Below are positions 15,387 to 24,069 of a DNA stretch of 43,131 nt, piece by piece; within the stretch, counting starts at the first letter, position 1, and each line of letters starts with the position of its first letter. The position numbers and the translations under genes are program-made. The notes beneath the pieces were generated by a model. The model saw only the letters and a list, made by a program, of their open reading frames with translations, had not been told where the DNA came from and did no database searches. This DNA comes from an uncultured Prevotellaceae bacterium (GTDB lineage Bacteria > Bacteroidota > Bacteroidia > Bacteroidales > Bacteroidaceae): positions 1-43,131 of the forward strand of contig CACZCT010000049.1 in the NCBI GenBank assembly GCA_902779745.1, read 5' to 3'.

Positions 15387-18300
15387 GTGATGGTCGTAAA
15401 GGATAACTCCCGTCCGATGCGTAATATCAAAGTCGCTTTCAGCAAGTCACCCTACGGTCCGTGGAGTCCTGCCTCGGAGCCTTTCACGGAGTCGTATACG
15501 GAAGGACCGTCGACGGCAAAGGTAGGTGACTGGTGGTATATCTACTATGACAGTTATCGCCATAAGATATATGGTGCCCATCGTACCAAGGACTTCAAGA
15601 CCTTCCAGGACCAAACGGGGGCAGTCAACTTCCCTGTAGGTCATAAGCATGGAACGGTATTTATGGCAGACGAGCAATTGGTAGAGGGACTTATCAAGTA
15701 TAATCGTGACGTGGTGCATTACAGCGGCAAGACCATTGCCCGTCCTGAACGACACGACGGTGGACTGAAACCTGTTGTCGGCGTTCATACCATCCAGACG
15801 ATGCGAGGGGCGAAGCCTTGGACCTATAACCACCAGCCGATGATGGCATACTGGAACGGTAAGTTCTATATGCATTACCTGACAGACCCTCGCCATGAGC
15901 ATGAGGCTCCCGGCAAGACGATGCTGCAGACCTCGGAGGACGGCTATACGTGGAGTGACCCTGTGGAACTGTTTCCGGAATATAACGTTCCAGAAGGATG
16001 GACAAAAGCAGGCAGGGACTTCCCGCCTGCCCACAACTTGAAGGCGGTGATGCACCAGCGGGTGGGGTGGTATGTCGCTCCAGACGGCAAACTACTAGCC
16101 ACCGGCAATTACGGTATCTGTCTGACCATCAAGGACGACCCGAATGACGGCAACGGTATCGGCAGGGTGGTGCGAGAGATTAAGAAAGACGGAACCTTCG
16201 GTCCGATCTATTTTATCTACTATAACCACGGCTTTAGTGAGAAGAACACGGACTATCCGTATTATAAGAAATCAAAGGACAAGGGTTTCGTGGCTGCCGT
16301 CAATGCGATGCTTACCGATCCCATGCAGCGGATGCAGTGGGTGGAGGAGGCAGACCGTAACGATCCTATCATACCATTGAACAAACCCTATAAGGCATTC
16401 AGTGGCTATACACTGCCTGACGGTAGGAAGGTGGCATTGTGGAAACATGCCGTCACCAGTCTTTCGGCTGACGGTGGTAACACTTGGCGACAGGTTGATA
16501 TCAATGGGAAGTTGGGTTGTGACCGTGCCCCCGGCTTCGTCAATTCTAATGCGAAGATATGGGGACAGCGCTTGTCGGACGGTACCTATGCTACCGTCTA
16601 TAATCCTTCCGAGTACCGTTGGCCTCTTGCTATCTCGTTGGGTCAGGACGGACTGGACTATACGACGCTGAGTCTTGTCCATGGTGAGGTGACTCCCCTC
16701 CGTCATGGCGGTCAGTATAAGAGCTATGGTCCCCAATATGTCCGAGGCATCGAGAATAGTGAAAACTCTCAACTCCCCAAGGATCTCTGGGTCACCTATT
16801 CCAATAATAAGGAGGATATGTGGGTGAGTCGTATTCCCGTACCAGTACGGATGGAGGCAACTACTCATGTCAATGGTTCGTTCAGTATGTTTTCGACGCT
16901 ATCGCAACTGACCGACTGGAACCTCTATTCCCCCCAATGGGCTCCCGTTGTCCTTCAGGGAGAGTGGCTGCAACTAAGCGACTGTGATCCCTACGACTAT
17001 GCGAAAGCGGAGCGGTTGATTCCCAATACCAAGGAACTGGAGGTGGAGTTTGACCTGAAGACGGCGCAGAATACGCATGGGGAGTTGGATATCGAGTTCA
17101 TGGATGATGGTGGGAATGTGTGTTCCCGTATCGTGGTCGATTCTACGGGTGTCATCCGTGTGAAGGGCGGTGCCAGATACGGTACCCTGCTCAAGCATTA
17201 TGAGGCAGGGACGACCTATCATATCAAGGCGGTACTTTCCACCTCGCTGCATCGTGCCGTCTATTACCTGAACGGCAAGAAAGCCTGTGAGCGACAGTTC
17301 GACACGCCAGTAGAGAGTATTAGTCGTATCGTGTTCCGTACGGGAATGCCTTTCGACAAACCTGATATCAACACGCCTGCGGATCAGGACTTCGATATGC
17401 CTCGTGCCGACGAGAGCGATCTGGAAGCCTCTTTCGCCATTGCGAATGTGATCTCTCGTCCTGTAGACGGCAGAGTTACCGCCGTCCTTGATTATGACGC
17501 CTATGCCCACTATGCCGACGATTTCAATACAATGGAGGATGAGAATATCGTCACCACCATCCCCAATGCCCAGTCGTCGGAATGGATGAGAGAGAATATC
17601 CCGCTCTTCGACTGTCCGCAGGAAAATTTCAAGGAGATGTACTACTACCGCTGGTGGACATTGCGTAAACATATCAAGCGGACTCCTGTGGGCTATGGTA
17701 TGACGGAGTTCTTGGTACAACGTTCGTATGCCGATCGTTATAACCTTATTGCCTGTGCTATCGGTCATCATGTGATGGAGAGTCGTTGGCTGAGGGATAC
17801 CACTTATTTGCATCAGATCCTCCGTACGTGGTATTACGGTAATGACGGACAGGCAATGACGAAGATGAACAAGTTCTCGTCGTGGAATCCTGCTGCCGTA
17901 TTGGAGATGTGGAAGGTACAGGGTGATAATGATTTCCTCTTCGGACTGAAACCCAGACTGGAAGAGGAGTATGCCCGTTGGGAGCGTACCAACCGTCTGC
18001 CGAGCGGTCTCTACTGGCAGGGCGATGTCCAGGACGGTATGGAGGAGAGTATCAGTGGAGGACGCAAGAAACAATATGCACGTCCGACCATCAACAGCTA
18101 TATGTACGGCAATGCCAAGGCTCTTGCCGTCATGAACCGTATGACGGGAGAGACCGCCAAGGCGGCTGACTATGAGTTGAAAGCGGATACGTTACGGCAA
18201 CTGGTAGAGACGAAACTATGGAATAAGGATCACCAGTTCTTCGAGACGTTGCGTGGCGACACCTCCGCTGCCGTCCGTGAGGCGATAGGCTATATCCCCT

Positions 18301-18938
18301 GGTATTTCAACCTGCCGTCATCCTCCCAGTATGATGTGGCTTGGGAACAGTTAACAGACGAGCAGGGCTTCTCGGCTCCATACGGCTTGACGACCGCTGA
18401 GCGCCGTCATCCGCTGTTCCGCAGTCATGGCGTGGGAAAGTGTGAGTGGGACGGTGCCATCTGGCCCTTTGCTACCTCGCAGACGCTGACGGCATTGGCT
18501 AACTATTTGAATGGGTCTAATGGGATTAATGTGCTTGATGGGGTGTTTTTTAAGCAGATGGAACGCTATGTGGAGTCACAGCACCACCGTGGACGCCCCT
18601 ATATCGGGGAGTATCTCGATGAGACGAACGGGGCGTGGTTGATGGGAGACCGTGAGCGCAGCCGTTATTATAACCACTCGACCTTCAACGACCTGATGAT
18701 TACAGGAATCGTAGGACTGCGTCCTCAAGAAGACGGCAGTATTGTGGTGAATCCCCTTATGCCTCAGGACAAATGGGACTACTTCTGTCTGGACGGTGTG
18801 AACTACCGTGGACATATACTGACCATCATCTGGGACAAGGACGGACAACGCTATTACCAGGGTAGCGGACTGACACTGATGGTGGATGGAAAAGTAGTGG
18901 CAAATCGTAAAGACATAGGAAAACTGACATACAAATGA
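15387..18938 (+). CDS. GH43 (C-terminal part) - GH143-like - GH142-like multidomain enzyme
   Basis: Coding sense in this frame begins at about 15330; GTG at 15387 is only the first possible start after the break. About residues 1-110 finish the GH43-type propeller, with the general-acid glutamate in YTEGPST. Residues about 112-510 form a sialidase-like propeller (HNLKAVMHQRVGWYVAPDGK, SLSADGGNTW Asp box) like GH143, the DHA-releasing domain. A beta-sandwich follows (about 515-700). Residues about 705-1170 are an (alpha/alpha)6 domain (MYYYRWWTLRKHI, WNPAAVLEMW, CEWDGAIWPFATSQ, TFNDLMITGIVGL) like GH142, a beta-L-arabinofuranosidase. The GH143-GH142 pair recalls B. thetaiotaomicron BT1020, which acts on RG-II side chains; there the GH43 enzyme is encoded separately, as I recall. 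Family assignments come from pattern memory; the modular layout is clear. Confidence 0.75.
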   Translation: MMVVKDNSRPMRNIKVAFSKSPYGPWSPASEPFTESYTEGPSTAKVGDWWYIYYDSYRHKIYGAHRTKDFKTFQDQTGAVNFPVGHKHGTVFMADEQLVEGLIKYNRDVVHYSGKTIARPERHDGGLKPVVGVHTIQTMRGAKPWTYNHQPMMAYWNGKFYMHYLTDPRHEHEAPGKTMLQTSEDGYTWSDPVELFPEYNVPEGWTKAGRDFPPAHNLKAVMHQRVGWYVAPDGKLLATGNYGICLTIKDDPNDGNGIGRVVREIKKDGTFGPIYFIYYNHGFSEKNTDYPYYKKSKDKGFVAAVNAMLTDPMQRMQWVEEADRNDPIIPLNKPYKAFSGYTLPDGRKVALWKHAVTSLSADGGNTWRQVDINGKLGCDRAPGFVNSNAKIWGQRLSDGTYATVYNPSEYRWPLAISLGQDGLDYTTLSLVHGEVTPLRHGGQYKSYGPQYVRGIENSENSQLPKDLWVTYSNNKEDMWVSRIPVPVRMEATTHVNGSFSMFSTLSQLTDWNLYSPQWAPVVLQGEWLQLSDCDPYDYAKAERLIPNTKELEVEFDLKTAQNTHGELDIEFMDDGGNVCSRIVVDSTGVIRVKGGARYGTLLKHYEAGTTYHIKAVLSTSLHRAVYYLNGKKACERQFDTPVESISRIVFRTGMPFDKPDINTPADQDFDMPRADESDLEASFAIANVISRPVDGRVTAVLDYDAYAHYADDFNTMEDENIVTTIPNAQSSEWMRENIPLFDCPQENFKEMYYYRWWTLRKHIKRTPVGYGMTEFLVQRSYADRYNLIACAIGHHVMESRWLRDTTYLHQILRTWYYGNDGQAMTKMNKFSSWNPAAVLEMWKVQGDNDFLFGLKPRLEEEYARWERTNRLPSGLYWQGDVQDGMEESISGGRKKQYARPTINSYMYGNAKALAVMNRMTGETAKAADYELKADTLRQLVETKLWNKDHQFFETLRGDTSAAVREAIGYIPWYFNLPSSSQYDVAWEQLTDEQGFSAPYGLTTAERRHPLFRSHGVGKCEWDGAIWPFATSQTLTALANYLNGSNGINVLDGVFFKQMERYVESQHHRGRPYIGEYLDETNGAWLMGDRERSRYYNHSTFNDLMITGIVGLRPQEDGSIVVNPLMPQDKWDYFCLDGVNYRGHILTIIWDKDGQRYYQGSGLTLMVDGKVVANRKDIGKLTYK
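16752..16776. repeat. Short in-frame low-complexity insert (ENSENSQ)
   Basis: GAGAATAGTGAAAACTCTCAAC encodes ENSENSQ at the edge of the GH143-like propeller. It resembles the CTCAAC-type repeat at 21879-21909 and encodes nearly the same peptide as the repeat in the kinase gene. Confidence 0.45.
18507..18548. repeat. AATGGG-type low-complexity stretch in the GH142-like domain
   Basis: The local sequence TTGAATGGGTCTAATGGGAT and following encodes LNGSNGINVLDG. Its codon choice (GGG, AAT, ATT) contrasts with the GGC/AAC-rich neighbourhood, so a short in-frame insertion is possible. Confidence 0.35.
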
Positions 18939-20236
18939 GAAAGATATTCATGACAGCCGTGATGCTACTGGCTATGGAAGCCACGGCCCAGACTTACGAG
19001 ACACAGTTCCGTCGTCCTGTGAGTGATGTGATGAAGGATGTGGGAGCGCGTTTCGGTGTGAAATTCAAGTTTGACGGGAATGTCGATACGGCAGGCGTCG
19101 TGCTGCCCTATGCCGATTTCCGTGTCCGTCCCTATTCACTGGAGCAGACCCTCGATAATATCTGTAAGTATTTCGATTGGAACTGGTGGAAACAGTCTGG
19201 CAACCTCTATAAAATCAAACGGTATGAATATCCCCGTCGTCATGAGGAGGAGGGACGACAGATGCTTGACTATCTCTCCACATTATATCATAATAAGGCA
19301 GAATGGGAGGCTCGGCGTGACAGTCTTCGTCGGGAGGTCCGTCAGCGCTTGGAACTGGATGCCTTCCTTGACTTGTGTGTGTTAGGCAAGCCCCTGTTGT
19401 CAAAAGTTCGTAAGCATGACGGCTATACCACCCAGAATATCTGTATTGAACTGACTCCTGGACAACATCTATTTGGGACGATATATACTCCGAGTTCTCG
19501 GAGTTCTCTGAAGCATGCCCTCATCATCTGTCCCGATGGTCATTGGCCTATGCGCTATCGGAAAGACGAGCAGCAGCGGTTAGGTACCTTGGCGCGGATG
19601 GGTGCCGTCTGTGTCGACTTCGATCTGTATGGTTGGGGCGAGAGTGAGAAAGAGGTAGGTGCTGAGGCACACCATACAAGCAGGGCGCATGTCTATCAAG
19701 CAGCTTGTGGCTATATCCTCCTTGACTGGATGTTGAAAAACCGCAAGGATATCGACCCGGAAAGGGTGGGGGTGATGGGAGGCTCAGGAGGAGGTACTCA
19801 TACTGTCCTGCTGTCCCTGTTGGATGAACGGGTGACGGCATCGGCTCCTGTCGTCCATCTTGCCTCCCACTTCGACGGCGGCTGTCCTTGTGAGAGTGGA
19901 AAACCCGTACAACTTGCTGCTGGTGGTACCTGTGAACCGGAACTGGCTGCCGTCATGGCTCCCAAACCGATGCTGATTGTCAGCGACGGGGGCGACTGGA
20001 CCTCCTCGGTCCCAACGTTGGAGTTCCCCTATCTGCAACGTATCTATGGCTTCTATGGTGCCCAAGACCAGGTGCGTAATGTCCACCTGCCCGATGAGCG
20101 TCATGACTTTGGGAAGAACAAACGTCAGGCGGTCTATGACTTTTTCATCGATGTCTTCCACCTCGACCGTTCCATGCTTGACGAGAGCAAGGTGACGATA
20201 GAACCGGACGAGCAACTCAAATCTCTGTATAAATGA
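18935..20236 (+). CDS. STN-like domain fused to alpha/beta-hydrolase esterase (candidate CE19-type pectin esterase)
   Basis: Exported esterase, 433 residues, that likely removes methyl or acetyl groups from RG-II. The signal peptide (MRKIFMTAVMLLAMEATA) is followed at residues about 28-96 by an STN-like fold (VSDVMKDVGARFGVKFKFDG, SLEQTLDNICKYF), usually found at the periplasmic end of TonB-dependent receptors and secretins. The hydrolase domain runs from about 165 to the end. The nucleophile is S284 in GVMGGSGGGTHT, followed by HFDGGCPCESGKP, and the probable catalytic histidine is in DERHDFG near 392. The SGGGT...GGCxCE pattern recalls the acetylxylan-esterase-like group, and BT1017 of the RG-II locus (CE19, pectin methylesterase, from memory) is a hydrolase in that position. 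It overlaps both neighbours by 4 bases (ATGA). Esterase is well supported; ester type is not. Confidence 0.85.
   Translation: MRKIFMTAVMLLAMEATAQTYETQFRRPVSDVMKDVGARFGVKFKFDGNVDTAGVVLPYADFRVRPYSLEQTLDNICKYFDWNWWKQSGNLYKIKRYEYPRRHEEEGRQMLDYLSTLYHNKAEWEARRDSLRREVRQRLELDAFLDLCVLGKPLLSKVRKHDGYTTQNICIELTPGQHLFGTIYTPSSRSSLKHALIICPDGHWPMRYRKDEQQRLGTLARMGAVCVDFDLYGWGESEKEVGAEAHHTSRAHVYQAACGYILLDWMLKNRKDIDPERVGVMGGSGGGTHTVLLSLLDERVTASAPVVHLASHFDGGCPCESGKPVQLAAGGTCEPELAAVMAPKPMLIVSDGGDWTSSVPTLEFPYLQRIYGFYGAQDQVRNVHLPDERHDFGKNKRQAVYDFFIDVFHLDRSMLDESKVTIEPDEQLKSLYK
19487..19510. repeat. GAGTTCTCG repeat inside the esterase gene
   Basis: Second occurrence of the 17-base core GAGTTCTCGGAGTTCTC (19492-19508), encoding part of TPSSRSSLK between two hydrolase strands. 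The other copy is at 5914-5930. Confidence 0.75.
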
Positions 20237-22608
20237 AACGCATTGTCTTCACATTTCTCTTGACTACATGCTGCGTCTTTGTTGCAGCACAATACAGACA
20301 GTGGTACGACCGTCCTGCCATGACATGGACACAGGCATTGCCCGTGGGTAATGGTGTGATGGGCGGTATGGTCTTTGGTACACCTGCCGTGGAGCATATC
20401 CAATTGAATGAAGAGACCATCTGGGCAGGACAGCCTAACAATGTCATCAATCCCAATGCGAAAGCAGCACTGCCAGAGGTACGTCGGTTGATCTTCGAAG
20501 GGAAATACAAGGAGGCACAGGACTTGGCGAATGCGAAGGTGATGCCCAATACCGTGGGACAGAATATGGGAATGCCCTATCAGCCTTTTGGTGATCTGTA
20601 TATAGCGATGCCTGGACATGCAGACTATACCGATTATGAGCGATTCCTCGACTTGGATAACGGGAGAACGATTGTCCACTATACGGTAGACGGGGTGCGC
20701 TATAACCGTGAGGTAATAGCCCCGTTAGGCGGTTATCACATCATTGCTATCCACTTGACAGCCAGCGAGAAAGGTAAGATTACTTTTACTGCCAGTTTAA
20801 CATCACCGCATGAGAATGTACTGGTCAATATGGATGGGCAGGAGGCAACGCTACTCGGTGTTTCTGCCAAGCATGAGGGCTTGAAGGGCAAGGTGCGTTT
20901 TATGGGTCGTCTGGCTGTTCAGACGAAGGGCGGGCGGACAAGTGGCTCGAATGGTACGATCAGTGTGGTAGGTGCCGATGAGGCGACCGTCTATGTTGCC
21001 ATCGGTACCAACGTGAAGAACTATAAGGATATCACAGGTGATGAGGCGGTACAGTCGAAAGAGCGTCTGCACAAGGCAATGGCTCTGGGTTATGAGGCAC
21101 TGAAAGTTCAGCATGAGAAAGTTTATCACCGGTATTACGACCGTGTGAAACTCGACCTTGGTCCGGACTTCTATGCCAACGTTCCGATGGATAAACGCAT
21201 CGAACGTTTTAGCCAACAGCCAACAGCTGATAATCACCTCGTTGCCACTTACTTCCAGTTCGGACGTTATCTGCTCATCAGCAGTTCACAACCAGATAAC
21301 ATGAATCCTGCCAACCTGCAGGGCATTTGGAATGACAAGATGTTTCCCTCCTGGGATTCGAAATACACGACCAATATCAATCTGGAGATGAACTATTGGC
21401 CGTCGGAGGTCTGTAACCTGACGGAGATGAACGAGCCGTTGTTCAAGCTCATCCGTGAAATATACGAGCAAGGCAAGGTGACTGCCCGTGAGATGTACGG
21501 TGCAGAGGGCTGGGTCTTGCATCATAACACCGACCAGTGGCGTATCACTGGTCCTGTCGACCGTGCCCAGACAGGGTTATGGCCGATGGGTGCCGCCTGG
21601 CTTTGCCGTCACCTGTGGGAGCATTACCTTTATACGCAGGACAAAACTTTCCTTCGTCAGTATTTCCCCATTATGCTGGATGCTGCTCGTTTCTTCACTC
21701 AGACACTTGTAAAACATCCAACCAAGGGCTATCTCGTCGTCTGTCCAGGTGAGTCACCAGAACATGGCGGCAAAGGTCGTCCCACACCGTTGGATGCCGG
21801 TGTGACGATGGATAACCAGATCGTGACGGAACTCTATACCAATGTCTTGGCGGCAGCAAAAATCTTAGGCGACAACAACTCCATACTCTCAACTCTCAAC
21901 TCTCAACTTAACCAGTTGCCCCCCATGCAGATTGGTCGCTGGGGACAGTTGCAGGAATGGCTTGACGACCTCGACGACCCGAAGGACGACCATCGTCACT
22001 TCTCGCATCTCTATGGGCTCTATCCTTCCTATCAGATTTCTCCTATACGGACTCCTGAATTATGGGAGGCTGCCCGTAAGTCTCTTGATGCCCGTGGTGA
22101 TGTGTCTACGGGTTGGAGCATGGGCTGGAAGGTCTGCTCATGGGCTCGTCTGTTGGATGGGGAACATGCCTACAAACTCATCAAGGACCAACTGACGCTC
22201 ACAGCCGATACCTTCCTCATCTTTGGTACCGTCAAACAGACGGGGGGTACCTATCCCAATATGCTGGATGCCCATCCGCCTTTCCAGATTGACGGTAACT
22301 TCGGCTGTACGGCAGGCATCGCCGAGATGTTGATGCAGAGCTACGACGGTTTCATCTATCTGTTGCCTGCTCTTCCTGCTGTATGGAAAGACGGCTGCGT
22401 GAAAGGCTTAGTGGCACGTGGCGGTTATGAGATTGACATCGACTGGAAGGACGGCCGATTGACAAAAGCCGTCATCCGTTCAAGACATGGCGGAACCTGT
22501 CGTTTGCGTTCAAACACTCCCCTGAAAGGTAAGGGATTGAGAAAGACAAAGGATGCCGGCATTTATGAGTTGAAGACAACGGCGAATCAAGAATACATAA
22601 TATATTGA
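20233..22608 (+). CDS. GH95 alpha-L-fucosidase / alpha-L-galactosidase
   Basis: Exported inverting glycosidase of family GH95, 791 residues, the usual length. Signal peptide MKRIVFTFLLTTCCVFVAA, then the N-terminal beta-sandwich opening (ALPVGNGVMGGMVFGTPAVEHIQLNEETIW) and the (alpha/alpha)6 barrel. Active-site signatures are NLQGIWND, TNINLEMNYWP, LHHNTDQWR, the acid in GESPEHGG, and QIDGNFGCTAGIAEM. In RG-II chain A, a GH95 enzyme (BT1010, alpha-L-galactosidase, from memory) removes L-galactose; fucose release is the other main GH95 activity. The residue said to separate the two specificities lies just before the Asn of HHNTD. Here it is His, which I recall as the fucosidase state, so galactosidase should not be assumed. 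The gene overlaps the esterase gene by 4 bases. Confidence 0.93.
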   Translation: MKRIVFTFLLTTCCVFVAAQYRQWYDRPAMTWTQALPVGNGVMGGMVFGTPAVEHIQLNEETIWAGQPNNVINPNAKAALPEVRRLIFEGKYKEAQDLANAKVMPNTVGQNMGMPYQPFGDLYIAMPGHADYTDYERFLDLDNGRTIVHYTVDGVRYNREVIAPLGGYHIIAIHLTASEKGKITFTASLTSPHENVLVNMDGQEATLLGVSAKHEGLKGKVRFMGRLAVQTKGGRTSGSNGTISVVGADEATVYVAIGTNVKNYKDITGDEAVQSKERLHKAMALGYEALKVQHEKVYHRYYDRVKLDLGPDFYANVPMDKRIERFSQQPTADNHLVATYFQFGRYLLISSSQPDNMNPANLQGIWNDKMFPSWDSKYTTNINLEMNYWPSEVCNLTEMNEPLFKLIREIYEQGKVTAREMYGAEGWVLHHNTDQWRITGPVDRAQTGLWPMGAAWLCRHLWEHYLYTQDKTFLRQYFPIMLDAARFFTQTLVKHPTKGYLVVCPGESPEHGGKGRPTPLDAGVTMDNQIVTELYTNVLAAAKILGDNNSILSTLNSQLNQLPPMQIGRWGQLQEWLDDLDDPKDDHRHFSHLYGLYPSYQISPIRTPELWEAARKSLDARGDVSTGWSMGWKVCSWARLLDGEHAYKLIKDQLTLTADTFLIFGTVKQTGGTYPNMLDAHPPFQIDGNFGCTAGIAEMLMQSYDGFIYLLPALPAVWKDGCVKGLVARGGYEIDIDWKDGRLTKAVIRSRHGGTCRLRSNTPLKGKGLRKTKDAGIYELKTTANQEYIIY
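21879..21909. repeat. CTCAACT-type tandem repeat inside the GH95 gene
   Basis: ACTCTCAACTCTCAACTCTC and flanking bases are about four copies of a 7-base unit and encode NSILSTLNSQLNQL in a loop of the barrel. The frame is kept. This is a length-variable stretch by its nature. Confidence 0.7.
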
Positions 22609-22611
22609 ACT

Positions 22612-24069
22612 ATGAAGAGACTAATGATGATATGCAGCCTCGTCGTGCTGACACTGTCGGCACAGGCAGGAAAACCGTGGGAAAACGGGAAGTTGAAGGT
22701 GTCGGATAACCAGCGTTATCTGCAGTTTGAGAACGGACAGCCTTTCTTCTGGCAGGGCGAGACAGGATGGCTGTTGCCGGAACGACTCGACCGTGCCGAG
22801 GCGGAGTGGTATCTGCAACGCTGTCGGGAGGCTGGCTATAACGTGGTACAGATACAGGTCATCGACGGAGTACCTGCCTATAATATCTATGGACAGATGT
22901 CGAATATCGATGGCTGGGATTTCTCAAAAATCAACCAGAAGGGTGTCTATGGCTATTGGGACCATCTGGACTATATCATCGACCTGGCTGAGCAGAACGG
23001 TATCTACATTGGTATGGTATGTATCTGGGGTGGACTGGTCAAGGACGGCAAGTTGAGTGTGGAGGATGCCAGGAAATACGGTACCTTCCTTGCCAACCGC
23101 TATAAGAACAAGCCGAACATCATTTGGTTTATGGGCGGTGACATTCAGGGGGACATCAAACCCGAGGTATGGAATACCCTGGCGACGACCATCAAGTCGA
23201 TAGACAAGAACCACCTGATGACCTATCATCCCCGTGGACGCTATACGTCGGCAAAATGGTGGTCACAGGCTCCTTGGATGGATTTCCATACCTTCCAGAG
23301 TGGTCATCGTAAGTACGGACAACGGATGGGGAATGCCGACTATCCTATTCCTGACAATACCGAGGAGGACAACTGGATGTACGTAGACTCCACATGGGCA
23401 TACAAACCCATCAAGCCCGTGCTGGATGCAGAACCCAGTTACGAGGATATCCCTATGGGACTGCACGACAAGAACGAGCCCCGCTGGCAGGCATGGGACG
23501 TGCGCCGCTATGCCTACTGGAGTGTGTTTGCCGGCAGTTGTGGACATACCTACGGACATAATGCCATCATGCAGATGTTGAAACCAGGCTATCCGACGAG
23601 TTATGGTGATGCCGGTGATGTGAAGACATGGTATCAGGGACTTCATGATCCTGGCTTCAACCAGATGAAATACCTCAAGCAACTGATCTTGTCACTGCCG
23701 TATTTCGAACGAATACCCGACCAGAGCATCATCCAGGAGAACGGAACGCAGTATGACCGTCTGATCGCTACCCGTGGAACGGACTATCTGTTGGTGTATA
23801 ACTATACGAGTCGGGTGATGAAACTTGACTTCACCAAGATATCGGGCGACAAGAAGAAGGTGTGGTGGATGAATGCTGGTACAGGAGAGCTGCGTTATTT
23901 GGGAGAATACGACTCCAAGGTGCTGACATTCCGTATGCATAAGAAAGGAATGGGCATCGAGGACGGTGTATTGATTGCCATTGATGCCTCGAAAGACTAC
24001 CTGCAGAAAGACCAACAACAGATTTCGGACATGTCACTCTCCGGCAAGGCACGAGACTTAAATGAGTAA
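22612..24069 (+). CDS. GH140 apiosidase-type enzyme
   Basis: Exported (beta/alpha)8 glycosidase of the DUF4038/GH140 type, 485 residues, which in RG-II cuts the apiose linkage that joins side chains A and B to the galacturonan backbone. The signal peptide (MKRLMMICSLVVLTLSAQA) is followed by the family opening LQFENGQPFFWQGETGWLL. D177 in WFMGGDIQGD and E274 in LDAEPSYED match the catalytic pair I recall for BT1012 (Asp187, Glu284), with the same 97-residue spacing. The tail has the usual beta-sandwich (VWWMNAGTGELRYLGEYD). It starts 4 bases after the GH95 gene and overlaps the GH78 gene by 8 bases. This is the best single marker that the locus targets RG-II, and it supports apiose as a sugar handled by the minus-strand operon. 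Confidence 0.93.
   Translation: MKRLMMICSLVVLTLSAQAGKPWENGKLKVSDNQRYLQFENGQPFFWQGETGWLLPERLDRAEAEWYLQRCREAGYNVVQIQVIDGVPAYNIYGQMSNIDGWDFSKINQKGVYGYWDHLDYIIDLAEQNGIYIGMVCIWGGLVKDGKLSVEDARKYGTFLANRYKNKPNIIWFMGGDIQGDIKPEVWNTLATTIKSIDKNHLMTYHPRGRYTSAKWWSQAPWMDFHTFQSGHRKYGQRMGNADYPIPDNTEEDNWMYVDSTWAYKPIKPVLDAEPSYEDIPMGLHDKNEPRWQAWDVRRYAYWSVFAGSCGHTYGHNAIMQMLKPGYPTSYGDAGDVKTWYQGLHDPGFNQMKYLKQLILSLPYFERIPDQSIIQENGTQYDRLIATRGTDYLLVYNYTSRVMKLDFTKISGDKKKVWWMNAGTGELRYLGEYDSKVLTFRMHKKGMGIEDGVLIAIDASKDYLQKDQQQISDMSLSGKARDLNE

Noticed and set aside
15387-15389. GTG at 15387 as a true start of a cytosolic GH142 protein
   Set aside because: The same frame codes for GH43 blade residues (DPGFSAIDATLIK) just upstream, and the signal peptide is on the preceding fragment.
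15447-16055. Long reading frames opposite the glycoside hydrolase genes (for example 15447-16055 and 16974-18074 on the minus strand)
   Set aside because: They are antiphase shadows of well-supported genes, with low-complexity or unfamiliar products and no start signals.
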